A DNA stretch of 26,204 nt from an uncultured Porphyromonadaceae bacterium (lineage in GTDB: Bacteria; Bacteroidota; Bacteroidia; Bacteroidales; Muribaculaceae): NCBI GenBank assembly GCA_902491625.1, contig CABUIO010000028.1, positions 1 to 26,204 of the forward strand, in the 5' to 3' direction. The notes beneath the pieces are model-generated. The model was not told the DNA's origin. It saw nothing but the letters and a program-made list of their open reading frames with translations, and made no database searches. Each line of letters opens with the position of its first letter. The stretch's first letter is position 1. Positions 1 to 7,190 of the stretch are shown piece by piece. A program made the translations under genes and the position numbers.

Positions 1-53
1 TCCGCTCCAAAATTCTCGACCCTGTCGTTAACAAGCATTATTAAACAACCTCT
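1..53 (+). repeat. Degenerate end of a hairpin-repeat element (possible)
   Basis: The last ~28 bases resemble the 3' end of the 192-bp repeat that follows: a TTAAC block, then TTATTAAACAACCTCT, compared with TTAAC, then TTTTTAAACAGCCTCT at 218-244. This suggests that an older, diverged copy lies in the same orientation directly before copy A1 and is cut by the window edge. There is no coding signal and no TANNTTTG promoter here, so the promoter of prmA must lie to the left or is not recognisable. Confidence 0.35.
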
Positions 54-244
54 TACTTCAACCTCTCAATAACTTCAAAAAAATTAACAGACAGAGTAAC
101 ATCAAAAATATCAGAGGACTCGTTCCTGTCGGCGTATTTTGCCTTTTGGTTCAGTCACATAGCCCGCTATGCTCCTTCACCTGCAAGACAAAATCCACTC
201 GACATGAACGACACCAAATTAACGTTTATTTTTAAACAGCCTCT
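53..244 (+). repeat. 192-bp hairpin repeat, copy A1
   Basis: This 192-bp segment is identical, base for base, to the reverse complement of 9016-9207. Its centre (151-178) has the palindromic heart TAGCCCGCTA with AGTCA before and CTCCT after, the same core as in the other repeat copies of this window. Imperfect outer arms frame the core, ATTTTGCCTTTTGG on the left and CCTGCAAGACAAAAT on the right. The element ends in AAACAGCCTCT, only four bases before the prmA start codon at 249, so it forms the 5' leader of that gene. It also contains an in-frame ATG at 204. I see no transposase and infer a non-autonomous mobile or regulatory repeat. Confidence 0.85.
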
Positions 245-248
245 AACT

Positions 249-1109
249 ATGTCAGATTATCAGGAAGTAAGAATCCGCATCAATCCATACAGCGAAGACG
301 CCGCAGATCTGCTCGCCGCTATACTTGCCGAAATAGGCTACGATTCGTTCGTGCAGGAGGAGGATGCGCTCGTGGCATACATCCCTGCCGAAAACTACAG
401 CCCTCAGGAACTCAATGAGACTCTTGAGGGTTTCCCTATGCAGGTAAGCCTTACTCCATCAGCATCTTTTATCGAGGGCAAGGACTGGAACGAGGAGTGG
501 GAGAAGAACTATTTCAAACCGATCGTGGTTGCTGACAGGTGTGTGATCCACAGCACGTTTCACAAGGATGTGCCTAAGGCCGAGTATGACATCGTCATCG
601 ACCCCAAGATGGCGTTCGGCACCGGCCATCACTCCACTACTTCGCTCATCATCGGCTATCTGCTCTCCATGGATCTTGAGGGCAAGAACGTCATCGACAT
701 GGGCACAGGTACCGGCATCCTCGCCATCCTCTGCATGATGCGTGGAGCCGCGAGAGCCGTTGGTATCGAGATTGACGGCGACGCCTACGCCAACGCTCTC
801 GACAACGTGCGGCTTAACGGTGTCAGTGTCAGCCTTATCCATGGTGACGCCTCCAGTCTTCCCGAGGCTGCCGGAGAGGATGGGGCAGATCTCCTCATCG
901 CCAACATCAACCGCAACATCGTGCTCGCCGACATGGACAGCTACGTCAAAGCGCTCAACGCCTCCGGCCAACTCATTTTCAGCGGCTTTTACGAGGCCGA
1001 TATCCCGCTTATCGCCCGCCGTGCCGCCATGCTCGGCTTCGAAGTCGCGGAGACACGCACTGACCTCGGCTGGGCTGCAGTGCGTCTATGCCGTAAGTCT
1101 GCCGTTTAA
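249..1109 (+). CDS. prmA: Ribosomal protein L11 methyltransferase
   Basis: This is a 286-residue SAM-dependent methyltransferase of the PrmA family, which methylates ribosomal protein L11 in the cytoplasm. Visible landmarks are the N-terminal substrate-recognition part (MSDYQEVRIRINPYSEDAADLL), the pre-motif DPKMAFGTGHHSTT, the SAM-binding glycine loop VIDMGTGTGILAIL, and LLIANINRNIVL, which matches the family's NxNR-type motif. An in-frame ATG at 204 would add 15 residues (MNDTKLTFIFKQPLT), but that stretch is encoded entirely by the repeat A1 and recurs in front of tsaD. The ATG at 249 gives the normal family N-terminus and is preferred. The gene appears monocistronic here, with the next plus-strand gene 391 bp away. 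Its leader is made by the repeat, so its promoter is outside or unrecognised. Confidence 0.93.
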   Translation: MSDYQEVRIRINPYSEDAADLLAAILAEIGYDSFVQEEDALVAYIPAENYSPQELNETLEGFPMQVSLTPSASFIEGKDWNEEWEKNYFKPIVVADRCVIHSTFHKDVPKAEYDIVIDPKMAFGTGHHSTTSLIIGYLLSMDLEGKNVIDMGTGTGILAILCMMRGAARAVGIEIDGDAYANALDNVRLNGVSVSLIHGDASSLPEAAGEDGADLLIANINRNIVLADMDSYVKALNASGQLIFSGFYEADIPLIARRAAMLGFEVAETRTDLGWAAVRLCRKSAV

Positions 1110-1300
1110 CATTATTTATAGCAACGGCGCCGATTAATAAAAAATATTTAAATGACACACCGGCAGGGCATCTGAGATAAAATAATCGGATGCCTTGTCG
1201 CGTATCTTGGAAAAAGGAGGGACGTGAAGCGCCTCTACGGCTATAGTCCCCCCTGATGCTATCATCCGTAAGAACAACTGTAAGAACAACTACATTTCTA
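1110..1300. other. Intergenic region with two hairpins and a 12-bp tandem repeat
   Basis: No gene is visible. A hairpin with arms GGCATC and GATGCC lies around 1167-1197, followed by a CTTG run, and is at best a weak prmA terminator. A second inverted repeat has arms GGAGGGAC (about 1216-1223) and GTCCCCCC (about 1248-1255) with one mismatch. Just before the MITE-like element there are two perfect tandem copies of GTAAGAACAACT (1268-1279 and 1280-1291). No convincing TANNTTTG promoter for degP was found in this gap or in the repeat that follows it. Confidence 0.5.
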
Positions 1301-1493
1301 TAAGTAACTCGCAAAAATTAGATGATACATAATTGCGAAGGATTTTTGAGGGATTTAGCCGGTGGAGCGAAGGAGTGTAGCGGGCTACATGACTGAGCGA
1401 GAACGGCTAAAGCACCAAAAAGACGAGCAAGGATGTGTCAGAAAGTGAGTTACTAACCTGTTAAAACATTAACTAATTTTTAAGAGTTACTTA
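1301..1493 (+). repeat. MITE-like hairpin repeat, copy B1
   Basis: This 193-bp element begins TAAGTAACTC and ends GAGTTACTTA, a perfect 10-bp terminal inverted repeat that extends to 21 bp (1301-1321 and 1473-1493) with two mismatches. Its terminal TA dinucleotides could be a TA target duplication. Inside are perfect arms TTTAGCCG (1354-1361) and CGGCTAAA (1404-1411) around the core 1369-1396, which holds GTAGCGGGCTAC. The core is the reverse complement of the core in copies A1-A3. A second copy, roughly 90 percent identical by eye and in the same orientation, lies at 16953-17147. The element ends seven bases before the degP ATG and encodes no protein, which fits a miniature inverted-repeat transposable element. 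Confidence 0.85.
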
Positions 1494-1500
1494 AAAAGAC

Positions 1501-2991
1501 ATGACAAGATTACCTTTGAAATTAGCACTTTGCGCCACTCTCCTGACCGCAGGCTCCATCCCTGCATGGGCTGCCGGAGAGTCCGACGGATTCATCCGCA
1601 CGGCTCAGACATCACAGTTCGAGACCGATTTCACCAAAGCGGCCGAAAAGACAATCAACTCAGTGGTCTGCATCAAGAGCTACGTCTCGCGTTCCGCACG
1701 CCAGCAGCAGTATATGGATCCCTTCGGCGGCATGATGGATCCTTTTGAGTTCTTCTTCGGCACTCCTCAGCAGCGTCAGCAGCCGCAGCGCCGCAACCGC
1801 AATTCGGGCAAAAAGGATGATTCCGACCTCCAGCAGGCAGGACTCGGTTCCGGCGTCATCATCTCCGACGACGGCTACATCGTCACCAACAACCACGTGG
1901 TCGACGGAGCCGACAAGCTCGAAGTGCTCCTTAACGACAACAAGACATACGAGGCCCGCATTATCGGCACCGACGAGATGACCGACCTCGCGCTCATCAA
2001 GATAGAGGTCAAGGGCCTTTCCCCCATCACCTTCGGCAACAGCGATGACGTCAAGATAGGCGAGTGGGTGCTTGCCGTGGGCAATCCCTTCGGCTTCAAC
2101 TCCACCGTGACCGCCGGCATCGTGTCGGCTAAGGCCCGCAGCCTTGGAGGCAACGTCAACAGGATGGGCGTGGAGTCCTACATCCAGACTGACGCCGTGC
2201 TCAATCCCGGTAACTCCGGTGGCGCCCTCGTCAATCTTCATGGCGAGCTTATCGGAGTCAACGCCGCCATCTATTCCAACACCGGCAGCTACACCGGCTA
2301 TTCCTTCGCCATCCCGACCACCATTGTAAAGAAGATTCTCACCGACATACGCAGCTACGGAAGTGTCCAGCGCGCTGTACTCGGAATCCGCTATCAGGAA
2401 CTTGACTCCAAGCTTGCAAAGGAGCACGACATCACAGCCACTTCCGCCGGAATCTATGTGGCTTCCGTGGAGCCTCGCAGCACGGCCAAGGAACTCGGTC
2501 TTGAGGAAGGCGACGTCATCACGGCTATCAACGGCACAGACGTCCATACCGGAGGTCAGCTCACGGAGCAGATGAACCGCTACCGCCCCGGAGACTCCAT
2601 CTCCGTGACATACTACCGCGACAACAAACGCTACACACGCTCCGCTGTGCTCCGCAACGCCAAGGGCAACACCGAAATTGTCAAGAAGAGCGACTTCTCC
2701 GAGCTGGGATGCGCCTTCGCTCCCCTCACCGACGAACTGAAGGAGAACCTCGGCATCAACTACGGCGTACAGGTCAAGGGGCTCAAGTCCGGACTTCTCA
2801 AGGATGCCGGCGTCAAGGACGGATTCATCATCATGACCATCAACGACACTCCCGTCCGGAATGTCGACGACGTAGAATACATCTACAACTCCATAATGCG
2901 TGCCGACGACACGGAGAAGGTGATGTTCCTCACCGGCTATTACTCTACAGGCAAGCGAAGCTACTACGCTGTCCCGCTCGAAAGCGAGTGA
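1501..2991 (+). CDS. degP: Periplasmic serine protease, DegP/HtrA family
   Basis: This is a 496-residue Do-family protease-chaperone that degrades or refolds misfolded envelope proteins in the periplasm. A signal peptide (MTRLPLKLALCATLLTAGS, cleavage near AWA-A) starts the protein. The trypsin-like domain carries the triad His132 (NNHVVDG), Asp162 (TDLALIKIE) and Ser239 (NPGNSGGAL). A Q/R-rich, Phe/Met-rich loop at residues 68-110 corresponds to the LA loop that controls oligomer assembly in DegP. Two PDZ domains follow, at about 285-380 (GIYVASVEPRSTAKELGLEEGDVI) and 400-490. The length and order match the family. The ATG lies seven bases after repeat B1, whose right end thus supplies the A/T-rich translation start region. 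A strong terminator follows at 3012-3049, so it is a single-gene unit. Confidence 0.95.
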   Translation: MTRLPLKLALCATLLTAGSIPAWAAGESDGFIRTAQTSQFETDFTKAAEKTINSVVCIKSYVSRSARQQQYMDPFGGMMDPFEFFFGTPQQRQQPQRRNRNSGKKDDSDLQQAGLGSGVIISDDGYIVTNNHVVDGADKLEVLLNDNKTYEARIIGTDEMTDLALIKIEVKGLSPITFGNSDDVKIGEWVLAVGNPFGFNSTVTAGIVSAKARSLGGNVNRMGVESYIQTDAVLNPGNSGGALVNLHGELIGVNAAIYSNTGSYTGYSFAIPTTIVKKILTDIRSYGSVQRAVLGIRYQELDSKLAKEHDITATSAGIYVASVEPRSTAKELGLEEGDVITAINGTDVHTGGQLTEQMNRYRPGDSISVTYYRDNKRYTRSAVLRNAKGNTEIVKKSDFSELGCAFAPLTDELKENLGINYGVQVKGLKSGLLKDAGVKDGFIIMTINDTPVRNVDDVEYIYNSIMRADDTEKVMFLTGYYSTGKRSYYAVPLESE

Positions 2992-3011
2992 CAGTCATAT
3001 ACCGCAGAAAC

Positions 3012-3049
3012 AGAAGCCGTATCCTCCCGAAGGTACGGCTTCTTTGTTT
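3012..3049 (+). terminator. Intrinsic terminator after degP
   Basis: Perfect 10-bp arms AGAAGCCGTA (3012-3021) and TACGGCTTCT (3034-3043) with a 12-base loop are followed by a T-rich tail (TTGTTT). It lies 20 bases after the degP stop codon. Confidence 0.88.
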
Positions 3050-3118
3050 ATCGGAGGCTTCACATCGGCAGAAATCATCGTTTCGTCGGAAAAACGTGCA
3101 TATTTCGTCGATTATTCC

Positions 3119-3149
3119 TTTGCCACTTAGAAAAAAAGTCCTACTTTTG
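3119..3149 (+). promoter_or_regulatory. Bacteroidetes-type promoter for the M16 peptidase
   Basis: A TTTG box at 3119-3122 is separated by 19 bases from TACTTTTG at 3142-3149, matching the TTTG-N19/20-TANNTTTG consensus of the Bacteroidetes primary sigma factor. Transcription should begin near 3155, giving a leader of roughly 90 bases before the ATG at 3248. Confidence 0.75.
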
Positions 3150-3247
3150 CAAGGATAGACCGCATATCCCTCAGGCTAACGAACCTATGGTGGCCGCAAG
3201 GGTAGCTGACAACGGGACTATATCATTATTAACCCAATATATTCATT

Positions 3248-6079
3248 ATGATCAAACACCTTACATTAGTGCTTGTGCTGCTCGCCACCGTATTCGGAGC
3301 GTCGGCACAGATGCCGCAGACGACTCCCATGCCGCTCGACCCGAAGGTGCGCCATGGCGTTCTGCCTAACGGCATGAACTACTATCTGCTCCACAATGAG
3401 AAACCGAAGGAGCGTGCCAACTTCTACATCGCTCAGAAGGTAGGCTCCACCCTCGAGACTCCCCAGCAGCTTGGCCTCGCCCACTTCCTGGAGCATATGG
3501 CCTTCAACGGCTCGAAGAACTTCCCCGGCAAGAACATGCTTAACTATCTTCAGAGCAAGGGTATACGCTTTGGTGCCGACATCAACGCCTACACATCCTT
3601 CGACGAGACGGTCTACAACATCAACAACATCCCCACAACGGATGCTGCTCTGATGGACTCCGTCCTTCTTGTGCTTCATGACTGGAGCTGCGACCTCTCG
3701 CTTGAAGATGCCGAAATCGACGCTGAACGTGGAGTAATCCAGGAAGAGTGGCGCTCCCGCAACAATGCCTCCACACGCATGTGGACTGCAATCCTTCCCC
3801 AGATTTACAAGGAATACCAGTACACCCGCATGCCTATCGGCACAATGGAAGTAGTGATGAATTTCCCCTATCAGGATCTGCGCGACTACTATGAGAAATG
3901 GTATCGTCCCGATCAGCAGGGCATTATTATCGTCGGCGACTTCGACGTCGATGCGATGGAAGCCAAAGTGAAGGAGATGTTCACTCCGATCGAGATGCCC
4001 GCAAACGCCGCTCCCCGCGAATATCCTGTTGTAAGCGGCAACAAAGAGCCGATCTTCGCACACTTCGAGGATCCCGAGCTCGGTGTGCAGCAGATCATGT
4101 TCTCCATCAAATACGAGGGTATTCCTCTGGAGATGCGTAACTCTCAGGAGTATTATATGACTGACCTGATGCTTAACATCGTGGCCATGATGATCAACAA
4201 CCGACTTGATGAAATGGCTCAGAAGGCCGATTGTCCGTTTGCTCAGTCAAGTGTATCCTTCGGTCAGTATTACATGAGCAAGACTCAGGAAGCGATTGAC
4301 CTTACGGTTATACCCAAATCAGACCCCGAAGCCGCTTTCAACGCCGCCCTCGAAGAGCTCGTGCGCAGCTGCAAGACAGGATTCACCGATTCCGAGCTTT
4401 CTCGCGTCAAAGACAACCTGAAGTCAATGTATGAGAAATTCTACAACGAGCGCGACAAAACCACCACGGAAGCCCTCGCAAGACAGATCATCAGCAACTT
4501 CACCGACTATGAGCCGTATCCCGGCATCGAGGCCGAATGGCAGATGATCCAGCAGATTCTTCCTATGATTCCCGTGCAGGCCATAAATCAGGTTGTCAGT
4601 GAAATGCTCGACACTGAAAATCAGGTTCTCGTGGTGCTTTCTCCCCAGAAGGAAGGTGTCACCGTACCTGAAAAGGAGGCTATGCTCGCCATCGTGGACA
4701 AGGCATTCAACAAGCAGTATGAGGCCTATGTGGACGAGGTGATTACAGAAGGCCTTATCCCCGCCATGCCCAAGAAGGGCAAGATCGTGAAAGAGGAGAA
4801 GGTGCCCGGTTTCGACGCTACTCTCTTCACACTCTCCAACGGCGTGAAAGTATATGTCAAGGACACGGATTTCCAGGCTGACGAAATTATGTTCAACGCC
4901 GTGGCTCCTCTTGGCAAAAAGCTCTTCGGTGGAAAGGAAGACGCCAACATGATAATGATCGACGACGCCATAGAGCTGTCCAAACTCGGCAACTTCGACA
5001 ACGTTAAAATGAGCAAATACCTTGCAGGCAAGAGCCTCAGCGTGTCATTCAGCATGGGCAACAACACATGCGGCATCAACGGCCAGTCCTCTGTAAAGGA
5101 TATCGAGACAGCCATGCAAATCCTCTACATGTATTTCACCGGCGTCAACCCTGACTACGAAAAATACAAGGCAGAACTCGAAAACAGCAAGACTTATCTT
5201 GCCAATATCGACAAGAACCCGCAGATCGTCTGGATGAAACACATGCAGGCCGGATGGTATAACGACAATCCCTACGCTCAGCGTTTCCCCACACTGGAAC
5301 AGCTCGAGGCTGCCGACTACGACAAGATGCTTGAGATCTACAAGGGTCGCGTTAGCAACGCCGCCGACTATACCTTCTATTTCGTGGGCAACGTCGACAT
5401 GGCCACTCTCAAGCCTCTCCTGGAGCAGTATGTTGCTTCTCTCCCCGCAAATCCCAAGAAGCTCACGCCTTCCCAGACCGACTACAACGTCTATACCCGC
5501 AAGGGACAGTTCACCGACGACTTCAAGCACGAGATGCAGTCGCCTCAGGTGATGGTCTTCAATGCATACACAGGCAACGACATGGAGGTGACTCTCCGCA
5601 ACGAAATCCTTCTCCAGTTCACAGCCGACATCCTCGACATCATCTACACCAACACTCTCCGTGAGGAAGAGGGCGGAACATACTCGCCCCAGTGCGGAAG
5701 CACAATCAACCCCTACACCAAGGACTGGACACTTTACTACATATTCTTCACCGGAGCAGCCGACAAGGAGAAACTCTCAAAGCGTGCCTACGACGAGATG
5801 ATCAAGCTGTTTGCCGATGGTGCCACAGAGGAGAACTTCAACAAAGTGAAGGGCGCCGAGCTTAACCAGACCGACATCAACTCCAAGAAGAACAACTACT
5901 GGATCTCCGGTCTTCAGGACTACAACGTCTTCGGAAACAAGAATGCTATCGAGCGCAAAGCCGTCATCGAAAGCATCACTCTCGACGATCTCAATAAATT
6001 CATGAAGAACCTCTATGACGGCAAGAGCCGCATTCAGGTAGTCCTCAACGGCGAGCAACCCGCAGAAGCCGCCAAGTAA
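3248..6079 (+). CDS. M16 family zinc metallopeptidase (insulinase/PqqL type)
   Basis: This 943-residue protein has a signal peptide (MIKHLTLVLVLLATVFGASAQ) and two tandem M16 clamshell halves. The N-terminal half has the inverted zinc motif HFLEH (His79, Glu82, His83), with the third ligand at Glu160 in AERGVIQEEW. The second half, from about residue 530 (GFDATLFTLSNGVKVYVKDTDF), lacks a zinc motif, as is usual for the structural half. It includes the conserved REEEGGTYSP segment, in which Arg/Tyr shape the substrate site. The architecture is that of periplasmic PqqL-like peptidases. The natural substrate cannot be told from sequence. It is flanked by its own promoter (3119-3149) and terminator (6127-6174), so it is probably transcribed alone. 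Confidence 0.92.
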   Translation: MIKHLTLVLVLLATVFGASAQMPQTTPMPLDPKVRHGVLPNGMNYYLLHNEKPKERANFYIAQKVGSTLETPQQLGLAHFLEHMAFNGSKNFPGKNMLNYLQSKGIRFGADINAYTSFDETVYNINNIPTTDAALMDSVLLVLHDWSCDLSLEDAEIDAERGVIQEEWRSRNNASTRMWTAILPQIYKEYQYTRMPIGTMEVVMNFPYQDLRDYYEKWYRPDQQGIIIVGDFDVDAMEAKVKEMFTPIEMPANAAPREYPVVSGNKEPIFAHFEDPELGVQQIMFSIKYEGIPLEMRNSQEYYMTDLMLNIVAMMINNRLDEMAQKADCPFAQSSVSFGQYYMSKTQEAIDLTVIPKSDPEAAFNAALEELVRSCKTGFTDSELSRVKDNLKSMYEKFYNERDKTTTEALARQIISNFTDYEPYPGIEAEWQMIQQILPMIPVQAINQVVSEMLDTENQVLVVLSPQKEGVTVPEKEAMLAIVDKAFNKQYEAYVDEVITEGLIPAMPKKGKIVKEEKVPGFDATLFTLSNGVKVYVKDTDFQADEIMFNAVAPLGKKLFGGKEDANMIMIDDAIELSKLGNFDNVKMSKYLAGKSLSVSFSMGNNTCGINGQSSVKDIETAMQILYMYFTGVNPDYEKYKAELENSKTYLANIDKNPQIVWMKHMQAGWYNDNPYAQRFPTLEQLEAADYDKMLEIYKGRVSNAADYTFYFVGNVDMATLKPLLEQYVASLPANPKKLTPSQTDYNVYTRKGQFTDDFKHEMQSPQVMVFNAYTGNDMEVTLRNEILLQFTADILDIIYTNTLREEEGGTYSPQCGSTINPYTKDWTLYYIFFTGAADKEKLSKRAYDEMIKLFADGATEENFNKVKGAELNQTDINSKKNNYWISGLQDYNVFGNKNAIERKAVIESITLDDLNKFMKNLYDGKSRIQVVLNGEQPAEAAK

Positions 6080-6126
6080 CCACTGAAACAATCCCACAGC
6101 CGACCGTAGCGTCGGCATCCGCAATA

Positions 6127-6174
6127 GGCGGACCGTCCCTGTCATCACGACATCGGCGGTCCGCCCTCATTTTA
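6127..6174 (+). terminator. Intrinsic terminator after the M16 peptidase
   Basis: Perfect arms GGCGGACCG (6127-6135) and CGGTCCGCC (6157-6165) are followed by CTCATTTTAT. A smaller hairpin CCGAC/GTCGG lies just before it, around 6099-6114. Confidence 0.8.
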
Positions 6175-6220
6175 TCCCCGCAGGCTCAATCCGTCTTACA
6201 GGCCCCATGCGCTCCGTAGT

Positions 6221-6289
6221 CCCTATAAGCCGATCGGTTCGGCGGTACTATAGCCCTATAAGTTCCATAGGGCCTATAGACTCTATAGG
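6221..6289. repeat. Cluster of CCTATA-type microrepeats
   Basis: Within 69 bases the motif CCTATA or its near-palindromic form CTATAG occurs repeatedly (CCCTATAAGCC, ACTATAGCCCTATAAG, CCATAGGGCCTATAG, CTCTATAGG). The spacing is irregular, so this is not a clean tandem array. It lies between two convergent transcription units, each with its own terminator, and codes for nothing recognisable. Confidence 0.6.
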
Positions 6290-6292
6290 CGC

Positions 6293-6325
6293 AAAGAAAA
6301 GGCCTGCCGGGGTTGCCGACAGACC
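6293..6325 (-). terminator. Intrinsic terminator of the L28-L33-DUF4295 operon
   Basis: Read on the minus strand, GGTCTGTCGG (6325-6316) pairs along all ten bases, including two G-U pairs, with CCGGCAGGCC (6310-6301). The stem is followed directly by TTTTCTTT. It lies about 30 bases beyond the stop codon at 6353. Confidence 0.8.
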
Positions 6326-6352
6326 GATATTATCTACTTGTGCTTGTTAAGC

Positions 6353-6502
6353 TTATTTGAGAGCGTCTTTTACAGCGTCATTGGGTACCATCTCTTCTTT
6401 GAAGATATAAGCCCCGGTCTTGGGAGATTTCTCCATCTTGATCACTTTGCTGTAGGTGCGTCCTTCACCCTTCTGAAGTGATGCGACAGTTTTTTTTGCC
6501 AT
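6353..6502 (-). CDS. DUF4295 family small protein
   Basis: This short gene encodes 49 residues beginning MAKKTVASLQKGEGRTYSKV and ending NDAVKDALK. I recognise it as the small basic DUF4295 protein that in Bacteroidetes sits immediately downstream of rpmB and rpmG. The conserved position suggests a ribosome- or translation-linked role, but its function is not established. Its ATG (6502-6500) follows the rpmG stop by 12 bases, and the operon terminator follows its own stop. The same start MAKK is used by the L33 protein before it. Confidence 0.88.
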   Translation of the reverse strand: MAKKTVASLQKGEGRTYSKVIKMEKSPKTGAYIFKEEMVPNDAVKDALK

Positions 6503-6514
6503 GGGTCAAGAGTG

Positions 6515-6703
6515 TTATTTGATTTCTTTGTGGATGGTATATTTCTTGAGGATGGGGTTGTATTTCTTCAGCTCCAGTCTCTCAGTCGTATTCTTGCGGT
6601 TCTTGGTGGTGATGTAGCGGGAGGTGCCGGGCATTCCGCTGTTCTTATGTTCGGTGCACTCGAGTATCACCTGCACTCGGTTGCCTTTAGCTTTCTTTGC
6701 CAT
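6515..6703 (-). CDS. rpmG: 50S ribosomal protein L33
   Basis: The 62-residue product (MAKKAKGNRVQVILECTEHK...) is a typical L33 of the large ribosomal subunit. The segment VQVILECTEH, the GTSRYITTKNRKNT centre and the ELKKYNPILKKYTIHKE end are family landmarks. Of the Cys positions used for zinc binding in some L33 proteins only one (ECTEH) is present, so this is the zinc-free type. It is the second gene of the rpmB-rpmG-DUF4295 operon, 18 bases after rpmB. Confidence 0.96.
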   Translation of the reverse strand: MAKKAKGNRVQVILECTEHKNSGMPGTSRYITTKNRKNTTERLELKKYNPILKKYTIHKEIK

Positions 6704-6721
6704 AGTGATGAGGATGGTTGA

Positions 6722-6985
6722 TTACATTGATAACACTACGATGTCTTTGAAATCGAGGAAACCTTTGCGTTCGGCTTCTTTGAGGGCTGCATCGAGACCT
6801 ATCTTGTTGATGGTGCGGAGACCGCGGGCGGACAGGGTGAGCTGAATCCAGAGGTCTTCCTCAACCCAGTAGAATTTCTTTGTAAAGACATTGGACTCGA
6901 ATTTGCGTTTTGTGCGACGCTTGGAGTGGCTGACATTGTTGCCAGTCTGAGTCTTTCTGCCCGTTATCTGACAATTTTTTGACAT
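6722..6985 (-). CDS. rpmB: 50S ribosomal protein L28
   Basis: The 87-residue product has the L28 hallmarks MSKNCQITGRKTQTGNNVSHS, the basic RRTKRKFESNV segment and LTLSARGLRTINKIG. It is a component of the large ribosomal subunit and the first gene of the three-gene operon. The promoter at 7113-7144 leaves a leader of about 120 bases, which contains pairing segments (CGCTG/CAGCG and GCCGC/GCGGC) and could fold. Regulation by such a leader is a guess. Confidence 0.96.
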   Translation of the reverse strand: MSKNCQITGRKTQTGNNVSHSKRRTKRKFESNVFTKKFYWVEEDLWIQLTLSARGLRTINKIGLDAALKEAERKGFLDFKDIVVLSM

Positions 6986-7112
6986 GGCTGTTTGTTTAAT
7001 TATTTGGCAATTAACTTATCTGTTAGTCTTTAAGGCCGCCATCTCAGTTCTCATATCGCTGCTAAGTGCATCATTCTCAGCGGCTTTACAGGATGTGCCA
7101 TAAAAACCGATG

Positions 7113-7144
7113 CAAAATTACTAATTTTTTCTCTGACAGACAAA
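7113..7144 (-). promoter_or_regulatory. Promoter of the L28 operon
   Basis: On the minus strand TTTG (7144-7141) is followed after 20 bases by TAATTTTG (7120-7113), a near-ideal Bacteroidetes promoter. The predicted start is near 7107. The -33 box lies inside the T-rich tail of the cinA terminator (7139-7171). Confidence 0.78.
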
Positions 7145-7171
7145 TAAATCTCTGCTTTTTCGCGGAGATTT
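7139..7171 (-). terminator. Candidate terminator after cinA
   Basis: On the minus strand AAATCTC (7171-7165) and GAGATTT (7152-7146) form a 7-bp stem extended by GC pairs, followed by the A/T-rich ATTTG. It overlaps the -33 box of the L28 promoter. It is A/T-rich and therefore less certain than the other terminators here. Confidence 0.5.
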
Positions 7172-7190
7172 TTAGGTGCTTACTCGTCGC

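Noticed and set aside
204..248. Upstream start of prmA giving a 301-residue protein
   Set aside because: The extra residues are encoded by the repeat A1 and occur unchanged before tsaD, while the family N-terminus begins at 249.
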